From Tribonema minus (Eukaryota > Sar > Xanthophyceae > Tribonematales > Tribonemataceae): DNA of 64,000 bases. Made by a program: the position numbers and the translations under genes. The stretch lies in NCBI GenBank assembly GCA_017506865.1, contig JAFCMP010000511.1, positions 620,001 through 684,000 on the forward strand, read 5' to 3'. The notes under the pieces were generated by a model that was not told where the DNA came from, searched no databases, and worked only from the letters and a program-made list of their open reading frames with translations. Below, in pieces: positions 12,301 through 21,388 of the stretch. Every line of letters starts with the position of its first letter. Positions within the stretch are counted from its first letter, which is position 1.

Positions 12301-15300
12301 GCCCGCCGCCTGAGCGCTGCCATCCCAAGCTGGTTGAGCACTGCCATCTGACATTGACTGAGCGATGCTGTCCGGTGCTGCCTGAGCGCTGCTGTCGGCG
12401 CGCGCCGCCTGCGCGCGCGCGAGGCTGCCCTGCAGCAGGAGCAGCTTGAGAAGGACGGAGGAGCCGCCGTCGTCGTCCTCCGTGCCGCCCACGCGCCACG
12501 CCGCGGCCGCGGATGGGCAGAGCAGGACCTCCACGCTGAGGGGGGTGATGACAGCAGTGTTCAGCGACGTCAGGGACGATCCAAAATGATGTAACTTCAA
12601 CACTGGAGGTCAGCGAGGTCCAGCGACAACCCAAGATGACGGAGCTTCAACACTGGAGGTTAATGAGGTGGTCCAACGACTCATGATTCAGATCATCAGT
12701 GAGCGGCTGGGTTGAGCGCCACGCTGCCGTCGCGCTCAGGAGGAGGACCTCCACGCTGAGGGGGTGATGACAGCAGTGTTCAGCGACGTCAGAGACGGTC
12801 CAAGATAATGGAACTGTAACACTGGAGGTCAGCAGTGTTCAGCGGCGATCTGGAATGATGCAACTTCAACACTGGAGGTCAATGAGGAGGTCCAACGACT
12901 CGTGGTTTGTATCATCAGAGAGCCATTGGGTTGCGCGCCATGCTGCCGCCGCAGTGGGGCAGAGCAGGGCTTTGACGCTGAGGAGGGGAGCGATAACAGT
13001 CTCAGCGACAACGCAGAGAGTCGTTGAATGACAACGACGTAATTTTAATACCCCAGTTATCAACGAGCTCTACTGACACATGATCCAGATACCCATCGAG
13101 CCGCTCTTGGACCAGGCTCTACACCAGGTCGCATTTTGGACAGCCAATGCATTTACCAAACAGGTGTCATGTGCACGCGCGCTGCCGCCCATGTGTTGGT
13201 CATATGGTATGGCTGGCAAGGACGAGCTGCATAATGAAACCCACGGTCAACATTGGAGAGCAATAGCGCAAAGCTTTAGCACTGTGTCATTGAAGGCACA
13301 AAAGACCTCCCCCCCTCCCCCCCCCCCCCCCCAGCACCACTCCACACGCCGCATGCTTGCCATAGCGCTTCGTGCACATTCCAACTTCGACATGGGCATG
13401 CAGAGGGTTAGGGTCAGGTCTATGGTCCGCAGACTCTAGCATACCACATGGCAACTGCCCTGTACGACCAAGCTTCGCATGGCTCAGCTGCCCTCGCTCA
13501 CAGCACGGCTCAGCAGCGCTCGCAGCATGGCTAGGCAGCGCAGCATGGCTCAGCTATGCTTGCAGCACGGCTCAGCAGCGCTCGCAGGACAGCTCAGCTG
13601 CCCTCGCTCACAGTACGGCTCAGCTGCCCTCCCTCACAGCACAGCTCAGCGGCGCTCGCAGCACTCAGCTGCCCTCCCCTCGCAGCACGGCTCAGCTGCC
13701 CTCCCTCACAGCACGGCTCAGCAGCGCTCACAGCACGGCTCAGCTGCCCTTGCTCACAACATGGCTCAGCAGCGCTCACGGCACGGCTCAGCAGCGCTCA
13801 TAGCACGGCTCAGCTGCCCTCGCTCACAGCAGCGCTCAGCAGCATTTGCAGCAGCTCTCAGCAGCACTCGCAGCACGGCTCAGGTGCCCTCCCTCGCAGC
13901 AACCCTTTGTAGCACGGCTCAGCTGTGGTCGCAGCACGGCTCAGCTCCCTGCTCACAGCACGGCTCAGCATCATTCACAGCAGCGCTCGACAGCACGCAT
14001 CCCTCACCTGTCAAACGCCATGTACAGCTTCACCGTCACGCCCTGGCCGCCGCCGCTGCTGCTGCGCTGAGCACCCGCTGCTGCGCCGCCGCGCCTCTGC
14101 GCCTCCTCCGCAGCATTGCTCAGCACGGCGTCGAGCACTGCGATGAATGTCTGCCAGTTGCTCGTCACGCCGAGGCTCCGCAGCTGCCTGCTCTCCGCGG
14201 GAGCGCCTTGTCTGGCGGCGGCAGCTGCTGCGTCCGCTGCCTGTGGGACGATGAGCAGTTAGCGTCGGTACTCTACTCAGCTTGACTGGAGTACAGGGCT
14301 TGACTGGTGTGCAGGAGCAGCAGCTGGAGTAGTAATACACGTGTCCCTACTTGTATGCGTGCATGTATGCGCAGTACCTCACATACCCGAGCAGCACCGT
14401 AACCAGATAGCGTGCAAAGCGCGGCGTGCGGTTGGCAGCGCAGCGACATTAACTTTCTTAGGACGTTGCAACACGCCCTCTCACAATTGGCAAGCTACAT
14501 GGCACGTTGCTGAGCAGTTGTGGCGATATCTTTTGGCAGTGCAGCCACATGATTTTGTTGTTGCAGGAGCAATGGCTCCAGCACACAGCTTCTCATAAAT
14601 GATTGACGGGGCATTGTCCTCTATTGAAGCCACGAAATGTGCAGGCAATGCGCGGCTACTTGAGGTGTGACAGAAGTGCTTAGCGAAACAAGCATGAGGT
14701 AACAGCCGTATGGCGGTTCCACATACTGTGCAGCACACCATCGCCATCATGGTGTCAGTCGCATCACAGCGTATTCATGCTGTCAGTCGCATCACAGTGG
14801 ATCGCGCATTTCCTGCCGTAATGGCAGAGTAGAAAAGTCATCCGCAGCGTGGTTCTGACCCTCGCCCTACTGCCGAGACACACACGAGAAACTACTGCTC
14901 ACCAGCACGCCCCTGTGTGGCTGCACGTTTGCAATACTGCACAGTACGCAATGTACCAGAACCTGAGCGCATGTTTGTGGTCATCAATGAAGCTGCAGGC
15001 TGATTTGCAGCATGGCCTGGTCAAGACACTGCGCGCCTTCGTTAACTTACACATGAACTCACACCAACATGTGAAATTTGCCCTGCAACCGCGACGTGAT
15101 TTGCCTGTGCATACAGGTGCGTACATGGAGGTAGCCACCGCCGCCGCGCTCGCCATCGCTATCCACTTCGCCTTCGCCGCCATCAGGCGCTGCGCCACAC
15201 CAGTCATCCGCACTGATGTCTCCTTCATCGCCGCCCCTTCGCTCCGCTGGCTCGCGCGCCTTCCGCTTGGCCCTCCCCTTGCCAGTGCCAGCAGCGGCGG

Positions 15301-15889
15301 CGCCGTCGCGGCTGCTCAGCGCGCCGATGGAGCGCTGCGCCTGCCGCAGCACCGCGGGCGCTAGCTTGAGGCGTTTGCTGCTGACTAGCTGCTCCACTAC
15401 CGCCTGCATCAGCTGCCGCAGCGACAGGGCCTGCTTGCAGTCCACGAGGGTGTAGGGGCAGCTGCTCTCCTCCAGGACATCCCTGATGGCCCCAGACTTG
15501 CCAGTGCACGGGGGGCCCTGCACGATGATCGGCACGCAAGGCTCCGCCGCACCTCCCATCAGTCCCGCAAGCTGTTGGAACTGAGGGCCCCGCGCTAGCC
15601 ATCGACTGCCTAGTCTGTCCAGCCCTTGTGGTGTGATGCCGACGCAGGGATTGCGGTCACTGGTGGGATCTGATTGCGCGTTGCGAGGACGTTTGGAGCG
15701 CTTGCCCTCGTGCTCCTCCGCAATTGACGACTTGGCGCTGTTGGCGGTGTCTGGCAGGCCCGTCAGGCTGGCGATGAAGGCCTTGTTGCGGGCGATGTTC
15801 TGCTGCCTGATGGCATCGTAGTGGCCCGGCGGTGCTGATGGTGGTTTGATAGAGGAAACTCGCTGCTTTGTTCCGTCCATATTCTCCAT
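4588..15889 (-). CDS. ORC5: Origin recognition complex subunit 5, eight exons, expanded to 1007 aa
   Basis: Exons in transcript order: 15889-15125, 14240-14008, 12535-12139, 10789-10590, 9477-8709, 8150-7961, 6456-6309, 4909-4588. All introns are GT-AG, phases agree throughout, and the sum is 3024 bp. ORC5 is the AAA+ subunit of the replication origin recognition complex. Walker A is GPPCTGKS (residues 125-132), followed by the family-typical YTLVDCKQALSLRQLM. A Walker B-like strand LYMAFDSVE spans the exon 2/3 junction. Later landmarks are HFPAYTPEQAKAILVQRF and TRGATNNLRDLDR (exon 4), ISQQLWPRYLELY (exon 5), LLVAAFLAAHIPASSDI across exons 6/7, and a C-terminal FPLERLTAIYASL...YGHVASLVALRLLS domain. 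Metazoan ORC5 is about 435 residues; here Ala/Gln/Ser/Pro- and Gly-rich inserts in exons 3, 5 and 7 more than double the length. Confidence 0.93.
5862..6308 (-). repeat. Donor-side echoes of ORC5 exon 7
   Basis: Downstream of the exon 7 donor (AGCAAG|GTGACC at 6309/6308, minus strand) the exon end, donor and start of the intron recur about four times with a spacing of roughly 100 bp, near 6200, 6090, 6030 and 5935. Each copy keeps GGCGC-type coding sequence and a GAGGTGAC, AAGGTGAC or GAGGTA junction followed by CTGTTGCATGCG or a variant. A GGC run matching the exon's poly-Gly tract is carried in the 6030-6085 unit. Confidence 0.75.
6457..7030 (-). repeat. Acceptor-side echoes of ORC5 exon 7
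   Basis: The acceptor and first bases of exon 7 (forward strand GCCGCCAGAAACGCTGCGGA at 6444) recur at about 6620, 6810 and 6985, a period near 183 bp. All three copies lie in the intron, upstream in transcript sense. The copy at about 6620 keeps the full acceptor and exon start. The farthest copy has changes in that core (GCCAGGAGCGCTGCGG). Confidence 0.8.
7961..8150 (-). other. ORC5 exon 6 (source exon of the clearest echo array)
   Basis: Phase 0 in, phase 1 out. It begins VEYGRNGLAHQFGQLWPPG directly after the acceptor and ends SETASVLLVA, which joins exon 7 AFLAAHIPASS. It matches the ORC5 stretch before the conserved helix ending in LIAAYLAS. Its first 55 bp are the template of the array at 8151-8645. 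Confidence 0.85.
8151..8645 (-). repeat. Acceptor-side echoes of ORC5 exon 6, three copies
   Basis: The exon 6 start (forward GGCCACAGCTGGCCGAACTG) is repeated at 8273-8323 and 8419-8480 almost unchanged, and at about 8585-8640 in a strongly decayed form. The unit is 150-160 bp and also carries intron sequence (GTGACAAGCGCTAG, CACGCGCA). The order of similarity follows distance from the exon. Confidence 0.85.
8671..8703. repeat. CAG trinucleotide run beside the ORC5 exon 5 donor
   Basis: About nine CAG units lie immediately inside the intron, downstream in transcript sense of the exon 5 donor at 8708. On the minus strand this reads GTGAGC followed by GCTG repeats. Confidence 0.85.
9775..10133. 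repeat. Interstitial telomere-like repeats in ORC5 intron 4
   Basis: Clusters of TTAGGG and its complement occur at 9775-9827, 9914-9925, 9947-9994 and 10116-10133, in both orientations within 360 bp, some perfect and some with single changes. Confidence 0.9.
11400..12138 (-). repeat. Donor-side echoes of ORC5 exon 3
   Basis: The end of exon 3 plus its donor (forward GTACTGCGCCAGCGACATGT from 12139) recurs at about 12007, 11872, 11716 and 11408. The nearest copy is almost exact over 40 bp. The next two change to GCTGCGCCAGCGACATGTGC and CACTGCGCCGGCGACATGCG. The farthest keeps only TGCTGCGCCAGGATCATGTG. Each is followed by a CTGCCATG-type motif. Confidence 0.8.
12536..13020 (-). repeat. Acceptor-side echoes of ORC5 exon 3
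   Basis: The acceptor region (forward GACCTCCACGCTGAGGGG at 12527) recurs at about 12747 and, more changed, at about 12973 (GCTTTGACGCTGAGGAGGG). The neighbouring block GGAGGTCCAACGACTC, or close variants, also repeats at about 12660 and 12890. Confidence 0.75.
13480..13990. repeat. Minisatellite in ORC5 intron 2
   Basis: Some 20 or more irregular copies of a unit built on CAGCACGGCTCAGCTGCCCT and CGGCTCAGCAGCGCTC. It starts some 20 bp beyond the exon 2 donor side of the intron and creates several long but meaningless ORFs. Confidence 0.85.
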
Positions 15890-16034
15890 CAGACGTCGGC
15901 ACCCTCGCCGCTGATCAATGCACTTTCAAAACATGGCGCGAACTGTTCACAGTTGATGTTCACAGTTGAACATTCGAACTTGAGGCGGCGGGATTGACAG
16001 TATCATAGTGTTGGGTCGGGTGAGGCTCGTCAGG
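15890..16034. promoter_or_regulatory. Divergent promoter region between ORC5 and DUF3727-like gene
   Basis: Only 145 bp separates the two start codons, so core promoters must be packed here. A short direct repeat, TTCACAGTTGA, occurs at about 15946 and 15959. No TATA box is evident. Function is inferred from position. Confidence 0.5.
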
Positions 16035-19000
16035 ATGCAGCTCAGAATTGCGGCACAAGCAATAGTGCTGCTGCCTCTGGCGGCAAACGCATTCTTCCTT
16101 GCACCAGCGCCAACAGCTGCACGATCATCCCAACATGCATCCATCGCAGGTGCAAGGCCAGCATTGTGTCGGCGACAATCGACTGCGCTGCTGGATAGCA
16201 AGCTGATCGAGATCCCCGAGGAGCGGCTGTCGGAGGTGTTTAGATTCTTCGACCCCGAGACATCGACAGTGATAGACTGCTACGCGGAGAACTTTGCTGA
16301 AATAGACGGCGCACGCTATGTGGTCGGATTTCCCGTGGACGACGCTGTTGCAATAGCGATGGAGCAGGATGGGGACATTATGCCTGTGCCTGTGGATGAC
16401 GAGTTGATGGGTGAGTGCCCTATGCGTGTAGTTTCGCTGCAGCCTAGCACCACAAACTTGCCCGACACGTGATGCAACTGCCACCATTGTGCTGTGCTCT
16501 TCAGTGACATAACACAGCGTGAGGTTCAGCAAAATGCCATTCAGTTTGAAGCAGTCTGCACAAGCTTCTGTAACATGTGCATGTGCTTTTCCTTGCGTCC
16601 GCGCCTTTGCCCACAGACACGCTCTTTCCAGTGCTGCAGAAGGATCTGGAGGTGAGCGCGTACCATACATACATACACCTGACTTCTTCTTACCATCACT
16701 GCCACCAGCTGCGTGTCTCACATGAAAAGCTGACGCCTGGCGCTCCACAGCAATCGCACCAGAATGGCACAGATTAGCCTCTCGCTGCAAATGTAGCAAA
16801 GTGAACTTTAGTGTTAGCTTCCCTGAGCAGCGCCGGGGAGGGCGATGGGGCTGGTGCAGAGTCTCGCCTCAGCATGTCTGCTTCCACCATGCCAGCTGGT
16901 GTGCGGCGCTGGTGGGGAGGTGTGTGGCCGTGTCCATGTACTCTCAGCCCAGTGTCCAGTGGCTGCTGCTGCTGCTGCTGCTATGCGCTTGCCCCTTTTG
17001 TGCAACAAGAGAGAGGCGGGGTGAAAAAAAGCATATGCGCAGAGACATAATCGGAAGGAGGAGCTTCGGGTTTTTGGAAACTGTTCTTCTGGGGGTGTAA
17101 TAATGTCCGGAGACCTCTACGATTCCAAATGCTCCCCAATTTCTTATATGCTGGAGGGATTCCTGGGGGTCAAAATGGGGCCTGTGATGCTGGGGATGAA
17201 TATGCGCCCTGCTTTCCCATCAACGGCAGCGCAGCTGGTGTAGAGACTCAGCTCAGCTCCTCAACTCACACTTTACTTTTCAGGGATGCGAACATTCTGC
17301 AGCTCACCTCTGTAGAACACAGATGTTCTCTGGTTGGTTGAGGCGCAGCAGTGTTAAGCTCATGGCTTGGGCATTTGAGCGTCTGATCTGACAGCTGCTG
17401 CTAAATGATGATGCAAATTAGAGCATGGGGATGTAGTCGTGAGGCGCTCTGCTGCTGCTGCCGTGAAGCAATCAAGGCACACAAACATACTTTGACGCAT
17501 GGAAAACTGGGGGCGGTCACATGCGGACCATCATTCTTCAGAAACGTCTAGAGCACGGACACACATTGGGCCTGCCTGCTTCAACTTGACGATCTCTTGT
17601 GCACAAGTCACTGGCGCATGGCAGCATAGCAAGGGCCGGCTCTCTCGAAGAACTCGGGCTTGCTGCCGTCTCTGCGCCTGCATCACTGAGGGCAATATGG
17701 CATCTGCAGCCGGGCCGAGCGGCGTGTCCTTCAACTTGATCAGATTGCAGTGCAGCGCAGGCAGGCAGGCCATGATGAAGCTTGGTAACCGTATGAGGAT
17801 GGGCACCAGTAGCAGGGGTTAGGTCTGTTGCACGCCCCTGCACAGTACGCGCATTGCTGATTGCAGTGCCTCACTGCTCGAGGTGCTGCTACCTTGGCGC
17901 AGCTGGCACTTGCCATAATGTATGGCAATGGTCATGACAAGTGACCGTCTGAGCCTAGAGAGTCAGCTGACCGATGCATGCATCCATGGTGTATGTAGGT
18001 ATGCAAGTGCACGTAGCGTCATCATATTGTGCCTGCAGAACTGTCAGGCTGATGCTATTCACCGTCTGTGCGTGCAGGAAGCTGGAGCTGAGCTGGTGTT
18101 GAAGCGCACGCCAGTGACTCTCACACTGTCTGGACTGGAGGCATATGATGATGAAGACAGGGAGGATCTGACAGGGGATGATGAGGGGGGCGATGCGGAC
18201 AATGAAGATGTTGAACTGGTGAGTGGACTCAGCTGTACTGCAAGTGAACCTGCTGTACTGTTGTGCTGCGTGTCTGTCTTTGCGATGTCAGTTGACATTG
18301 CTTGCAAAAGGCGCATTCTTGGCCGCTTCTCACAGCTGCGAGCCTAGAAATAGAGTTGGGCATGGCCACATCAGGAGCTGTGCTGCGGTTGACCTTCAAG
18401 CGTCCACTAGCTAGTGTGCTGCGTACCCAATTATTGGCCGCAAGGTTGTACCTGCATTGGACATCTCAGCCATCGCCATGCAATCAAGCGCCAATGGCAA
18501 GCACGATTTGATCGTGTAGTCTGTCATGATCTATGTGATTGCAGATGGATCATCTGCAACATCATCACCACAGGCAAACAGGCGCCCACTCTGTGCTTGT
18601 TGGCAATTCTCATCCGAAAGTATTTGTGCCAGGTATGAAGGCTGCCTGATCGGCGGAGGCCGTAATGCTTGCGCAGTTTACTTGTGGACTTGTGGTGTTT
18701 GCGCTTTATGTACCATGGAAAGCCAAAGTCGCACATGGTGTTGGCGGTGTTGTCTTGTCTGGGTACTACATCGTTTTGCCAATTTGGTATACATGTGCGG
18801 TATCATACATGAGGTACACCCTACTTTACGTGCAGATCAGAGTCAGGAGGCCTACACAGTGCCACGTTTATGATCTTTGAAGAAGACAAATATGGCGGTG
18901 ATGTGTTCCATGCAACTCACTTTCAGGGTTTTGTTGCGGCTTGTGTGGCAGTTGCAACTCGTTTCTAAATACCAAACCACCAAGGCGGCACGGCGTTTTG

Positions 19001-19448
19001 CGGCCTCTTGTGCTGTAGGATTGAATGAGTAGTCTAGTGCCATTGTGGCTGCCTTCAAGGTCTCAGCCAGACGTATTTGAGCTTCTGTACTGCATTGCAA
19101 GCTGGCAGCGTCGGCCACCCATGCATGGACATGTTGCTTTGCCTTTTCCACTGTAATCAAGTCAAATCAGGAGCCCTGCCGACCACACTGTCAAGTGGCG
19201 CACTTCAAAGCAATGCCCACAGCACCTTTTGACTCCACATCTTCAACTGCCTGCACCACTTGCAGATATCAGAGCTGGACATCAATGGCGAGAAGTTCTT
19301 GCTGGTCAAGTTTCTCGATCCCGTGCTGATGGTGGCGAAAGAAGTCAAGGGGAAGGGAGAGGTGACGTATGAACTGCTTGACGCAGACGAAGACGAGCGT
19401 GTAACAGCATTGGTGGAGGAAATGCTCACAGAGGAAACGTCTGACTGA
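16035..19448 (+). CDS. Plastid-targeted DUF3727/DUF1292-like protein, four exons
   Basis: Exons 16035-16410, 16617-16651, 18078-18218 and 19266-19448 join in phase to 735 bp (244 residues). Residues 1-19 (MQLRIAAQAIVLLPLAANA) are a signal peptide followed by FFLAPAP and a Ser/Arg/Ala-rich stretch. This is the bipartite leader with Phe at +1 that directs proteins into secondary red plastids. The mature part is acidic, with VIDCYAENFAEIDGARYVVG and, after an Asp/Glu linker, ISELDINGEKFLLVKFLDP. These are two halves of the small beta-rich fold shared by cyanobacterial and plant DUF1292/DUF3727 proteins, whose biochemical role I do not know. Family naming is from memory of the pattern and is moderately sure. 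Intron 2 (16652-18077) contains one arm of the inverted duplication. Confidence 0.78.
16811..17902 (+). repeat. Inverted duplication, left arm (1.09 kb)
   Basis: Near-identical in reverse complement to 20292-21388, with small differences such as trinucleotide run length. It lies wholly inside intron 2 of the DUF3727-like gene. Boundaries are sharp: homology starts at GTGTTAGCTT and stops after CTTGGCGCAG. On its minus strand it holds a copy of the start of the GluRS-like ORF (MVEADMLRRDS) and the sequence upstream of it. No terminal inverted repeats typical of a transposon are visible. Confidence 0.92.
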
Positions 19449-20291
19449 AATCTCCCAGCTGTGGTCTAGAGAGGATGAGGCAGCTTTGGGGTCAGTTTTT
19501 CCACATGCTAGGCGGCTAGTTCATAGAGACCCATAGGTCGGTAGGTGGTGGAGCACGAAGCCATAGTGGCTTGTGCGCTTGTGTTGCTGGTAAAGGCTGT
19601 ATACGTACAGCACAATATAGCTCTCACGACTTCGATATACATCACCAACATGCCTTCTACTTGTTGTCTCAAGTCCTCAAATGCGTTCACTCATGTCGCC
19701 CACCGAGTCCGTGCCTGCCTGCGTTTCACGTTCTTCCTTCAAAGTGAGGACTGTGAATAAGTTTATGAATCGACATGCGCCCTGTGGTCGCTTGTGCCAC
19801 ACTCATGAAGGCTGGCTGACGATTGGCTGCATATGCGATGTGACGTGTCATCCATCCAAGCTTGAGAATGTACATTCAGCTGAAAAGTGCCATGGATGAT
19901 CAACCAGAGTTTGTCACGTGTGCCACACCGAGGCTTTGTGATGATAGGCTGCATTTGCCTCGAGCAGTCATCTTTGGTCGATGCAAATGCATCTGATCTG
20001 CTGGGTATCTGCGCGGGATCCCTTCTGTGCTGCTGGACAGGAGCAGCATGATTGCAACAGCAGATCTTCCAATGCTGTGAAACATCAGGTAACAAGATGT
20101 TACTGTACGTGTTGTGCCTCGAAGATGCTCTGCAGCAAAAGGGTGCAATGCCGCATTTTGCGGGCCGTGGTTTTCTGGTACGCTGCCTGTCGGGACAAGC
20201 AGCTGCATAAAGTATAGCGCACAACAGCGCGCAGCTCACAGACAGTCGCCTTGTCGCCATTGCGTACGTCAAAGTACGTGCGTGTTGTTCG
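19449..20291. other. Spacer between DUF3727-like gene and right inverted-repeat arm
   Basis: No coding segment recognised. It holds the 3' end region of the DUF3727-like gene and forms part of the loop between the inverted arms. Confidence 0.4.
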
Positions 20292-21388
20292 CTGCGCCAA
20301 GGTAGCAGCAGCTCTCGAGCAGTGAGGCACTGCAATCAGCAATGCGCGTACTGTGCAGGGGCGCGCAACAGACCTAACCCCTGCTACTGGTGCCCATCCT
20401 CATACGGTTACCAAGCTTCATCATGGCCTGCCTGCCTGCGCTGCACTGCAATCTGACCAAGTTGAAGGACACGCCGCTCGGCCCGGCTGCAGATGCCATA
20501 TTGCCCTCAGTGATGCAGGCGCAGAGACGGCAGCAAGCCCGAGTTCTTCGAGAGAGCCGGCCCTTGCTATGCTGCCATGCGCCAGTGACTTGTGCACAAG
20601 AGATCGTCAAGTTGAAGCAGGCAGGCCCAATGTGTGTCCGTGCTCTAGACGTTTCTGAAGAATGATGGTCCGCATGTGACCGCCCCCAGTTTTCCATGCG
20701 TCAAAGTATGTTTGTGTGCCTTGATTGCTTCACGGCAGCAGCAGCAGAGCGCCTCACGACTACATCCCCATGCTCTAATTTGCATCATCATTTAGCAGCA
20801 GCTGTCAGATCAGACGCTCAAATGCCCAAGCCATGAGCTCAACACTGCTGCGCCTCAACCAACCAGAGAACATCTGTGTTCTACAGAGGTGAGCTGCAGA
20901 ATGTTCGCATCCCTGAAAAGTAAAGTGTGAGTTGAGGAGCTGAGCTGAGTCTCTACACCAGCTGCGCTGCCGTTGAGCAGCGCGCATATTCATCCCCAGC
21001 ATCACAGGCCCCATTTTGACCCCCAGGAATCCCTCCAGCATATAAGAAGTTGGGGAGCATTTGGAATCGTAGAGGTCTCCGGACATTATTACACCCCCAG
21101 AAGAACAGTTTCCAAAACCCGAAGCGCTCCTCCTTCCGATTATGTCTCTGCGCATATGCTTTTTTTCACCCCGCCTCTCTCTTGTTGCACAAAAGGGGCA
21201 AGCGCATAGCAGCAGCAGCAGCAGCAGCAGCCACTGGACACAGGGCTGAGAGTACATGGACACGGCCACACACCTCCCCACCAGCGCCGCACACCAGCTG
21301 GCATGGTGGAAGCAGACATGCTGAGGCGAGACTCTGCAGCAGCAGCCCCATCGCCCTCCCCAGCGCTTAGGGAGACCAAAGCTAACAC
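20292..21388 (-). repeat. Inverted duplication, right arm (1.10 kb)
   Basis: Reverse complement of the left arm, separated from it by a 2389-bp loop (17903-20291). The arm ends inside exon 1 of the GluRS-like gene, so it includes the presumed promoter and the first 28 or so codons of that gene. Confidence 0.92.

Noticed and set aside
13479-14285. 268-codon plus-strand ORF with Gln/Ser/Ala repeats
   Set aside because: Produced by the intronic minisatellite; unit length and lack of stops explain the open frame.
16811-21388. Inverted arms as terminal repeats of a DNA transposon
   Set aside because: Arms carry host gene sequence, the loop holds host exons, and no target-site duplication or short terminal repeat is visible at the outer ends.
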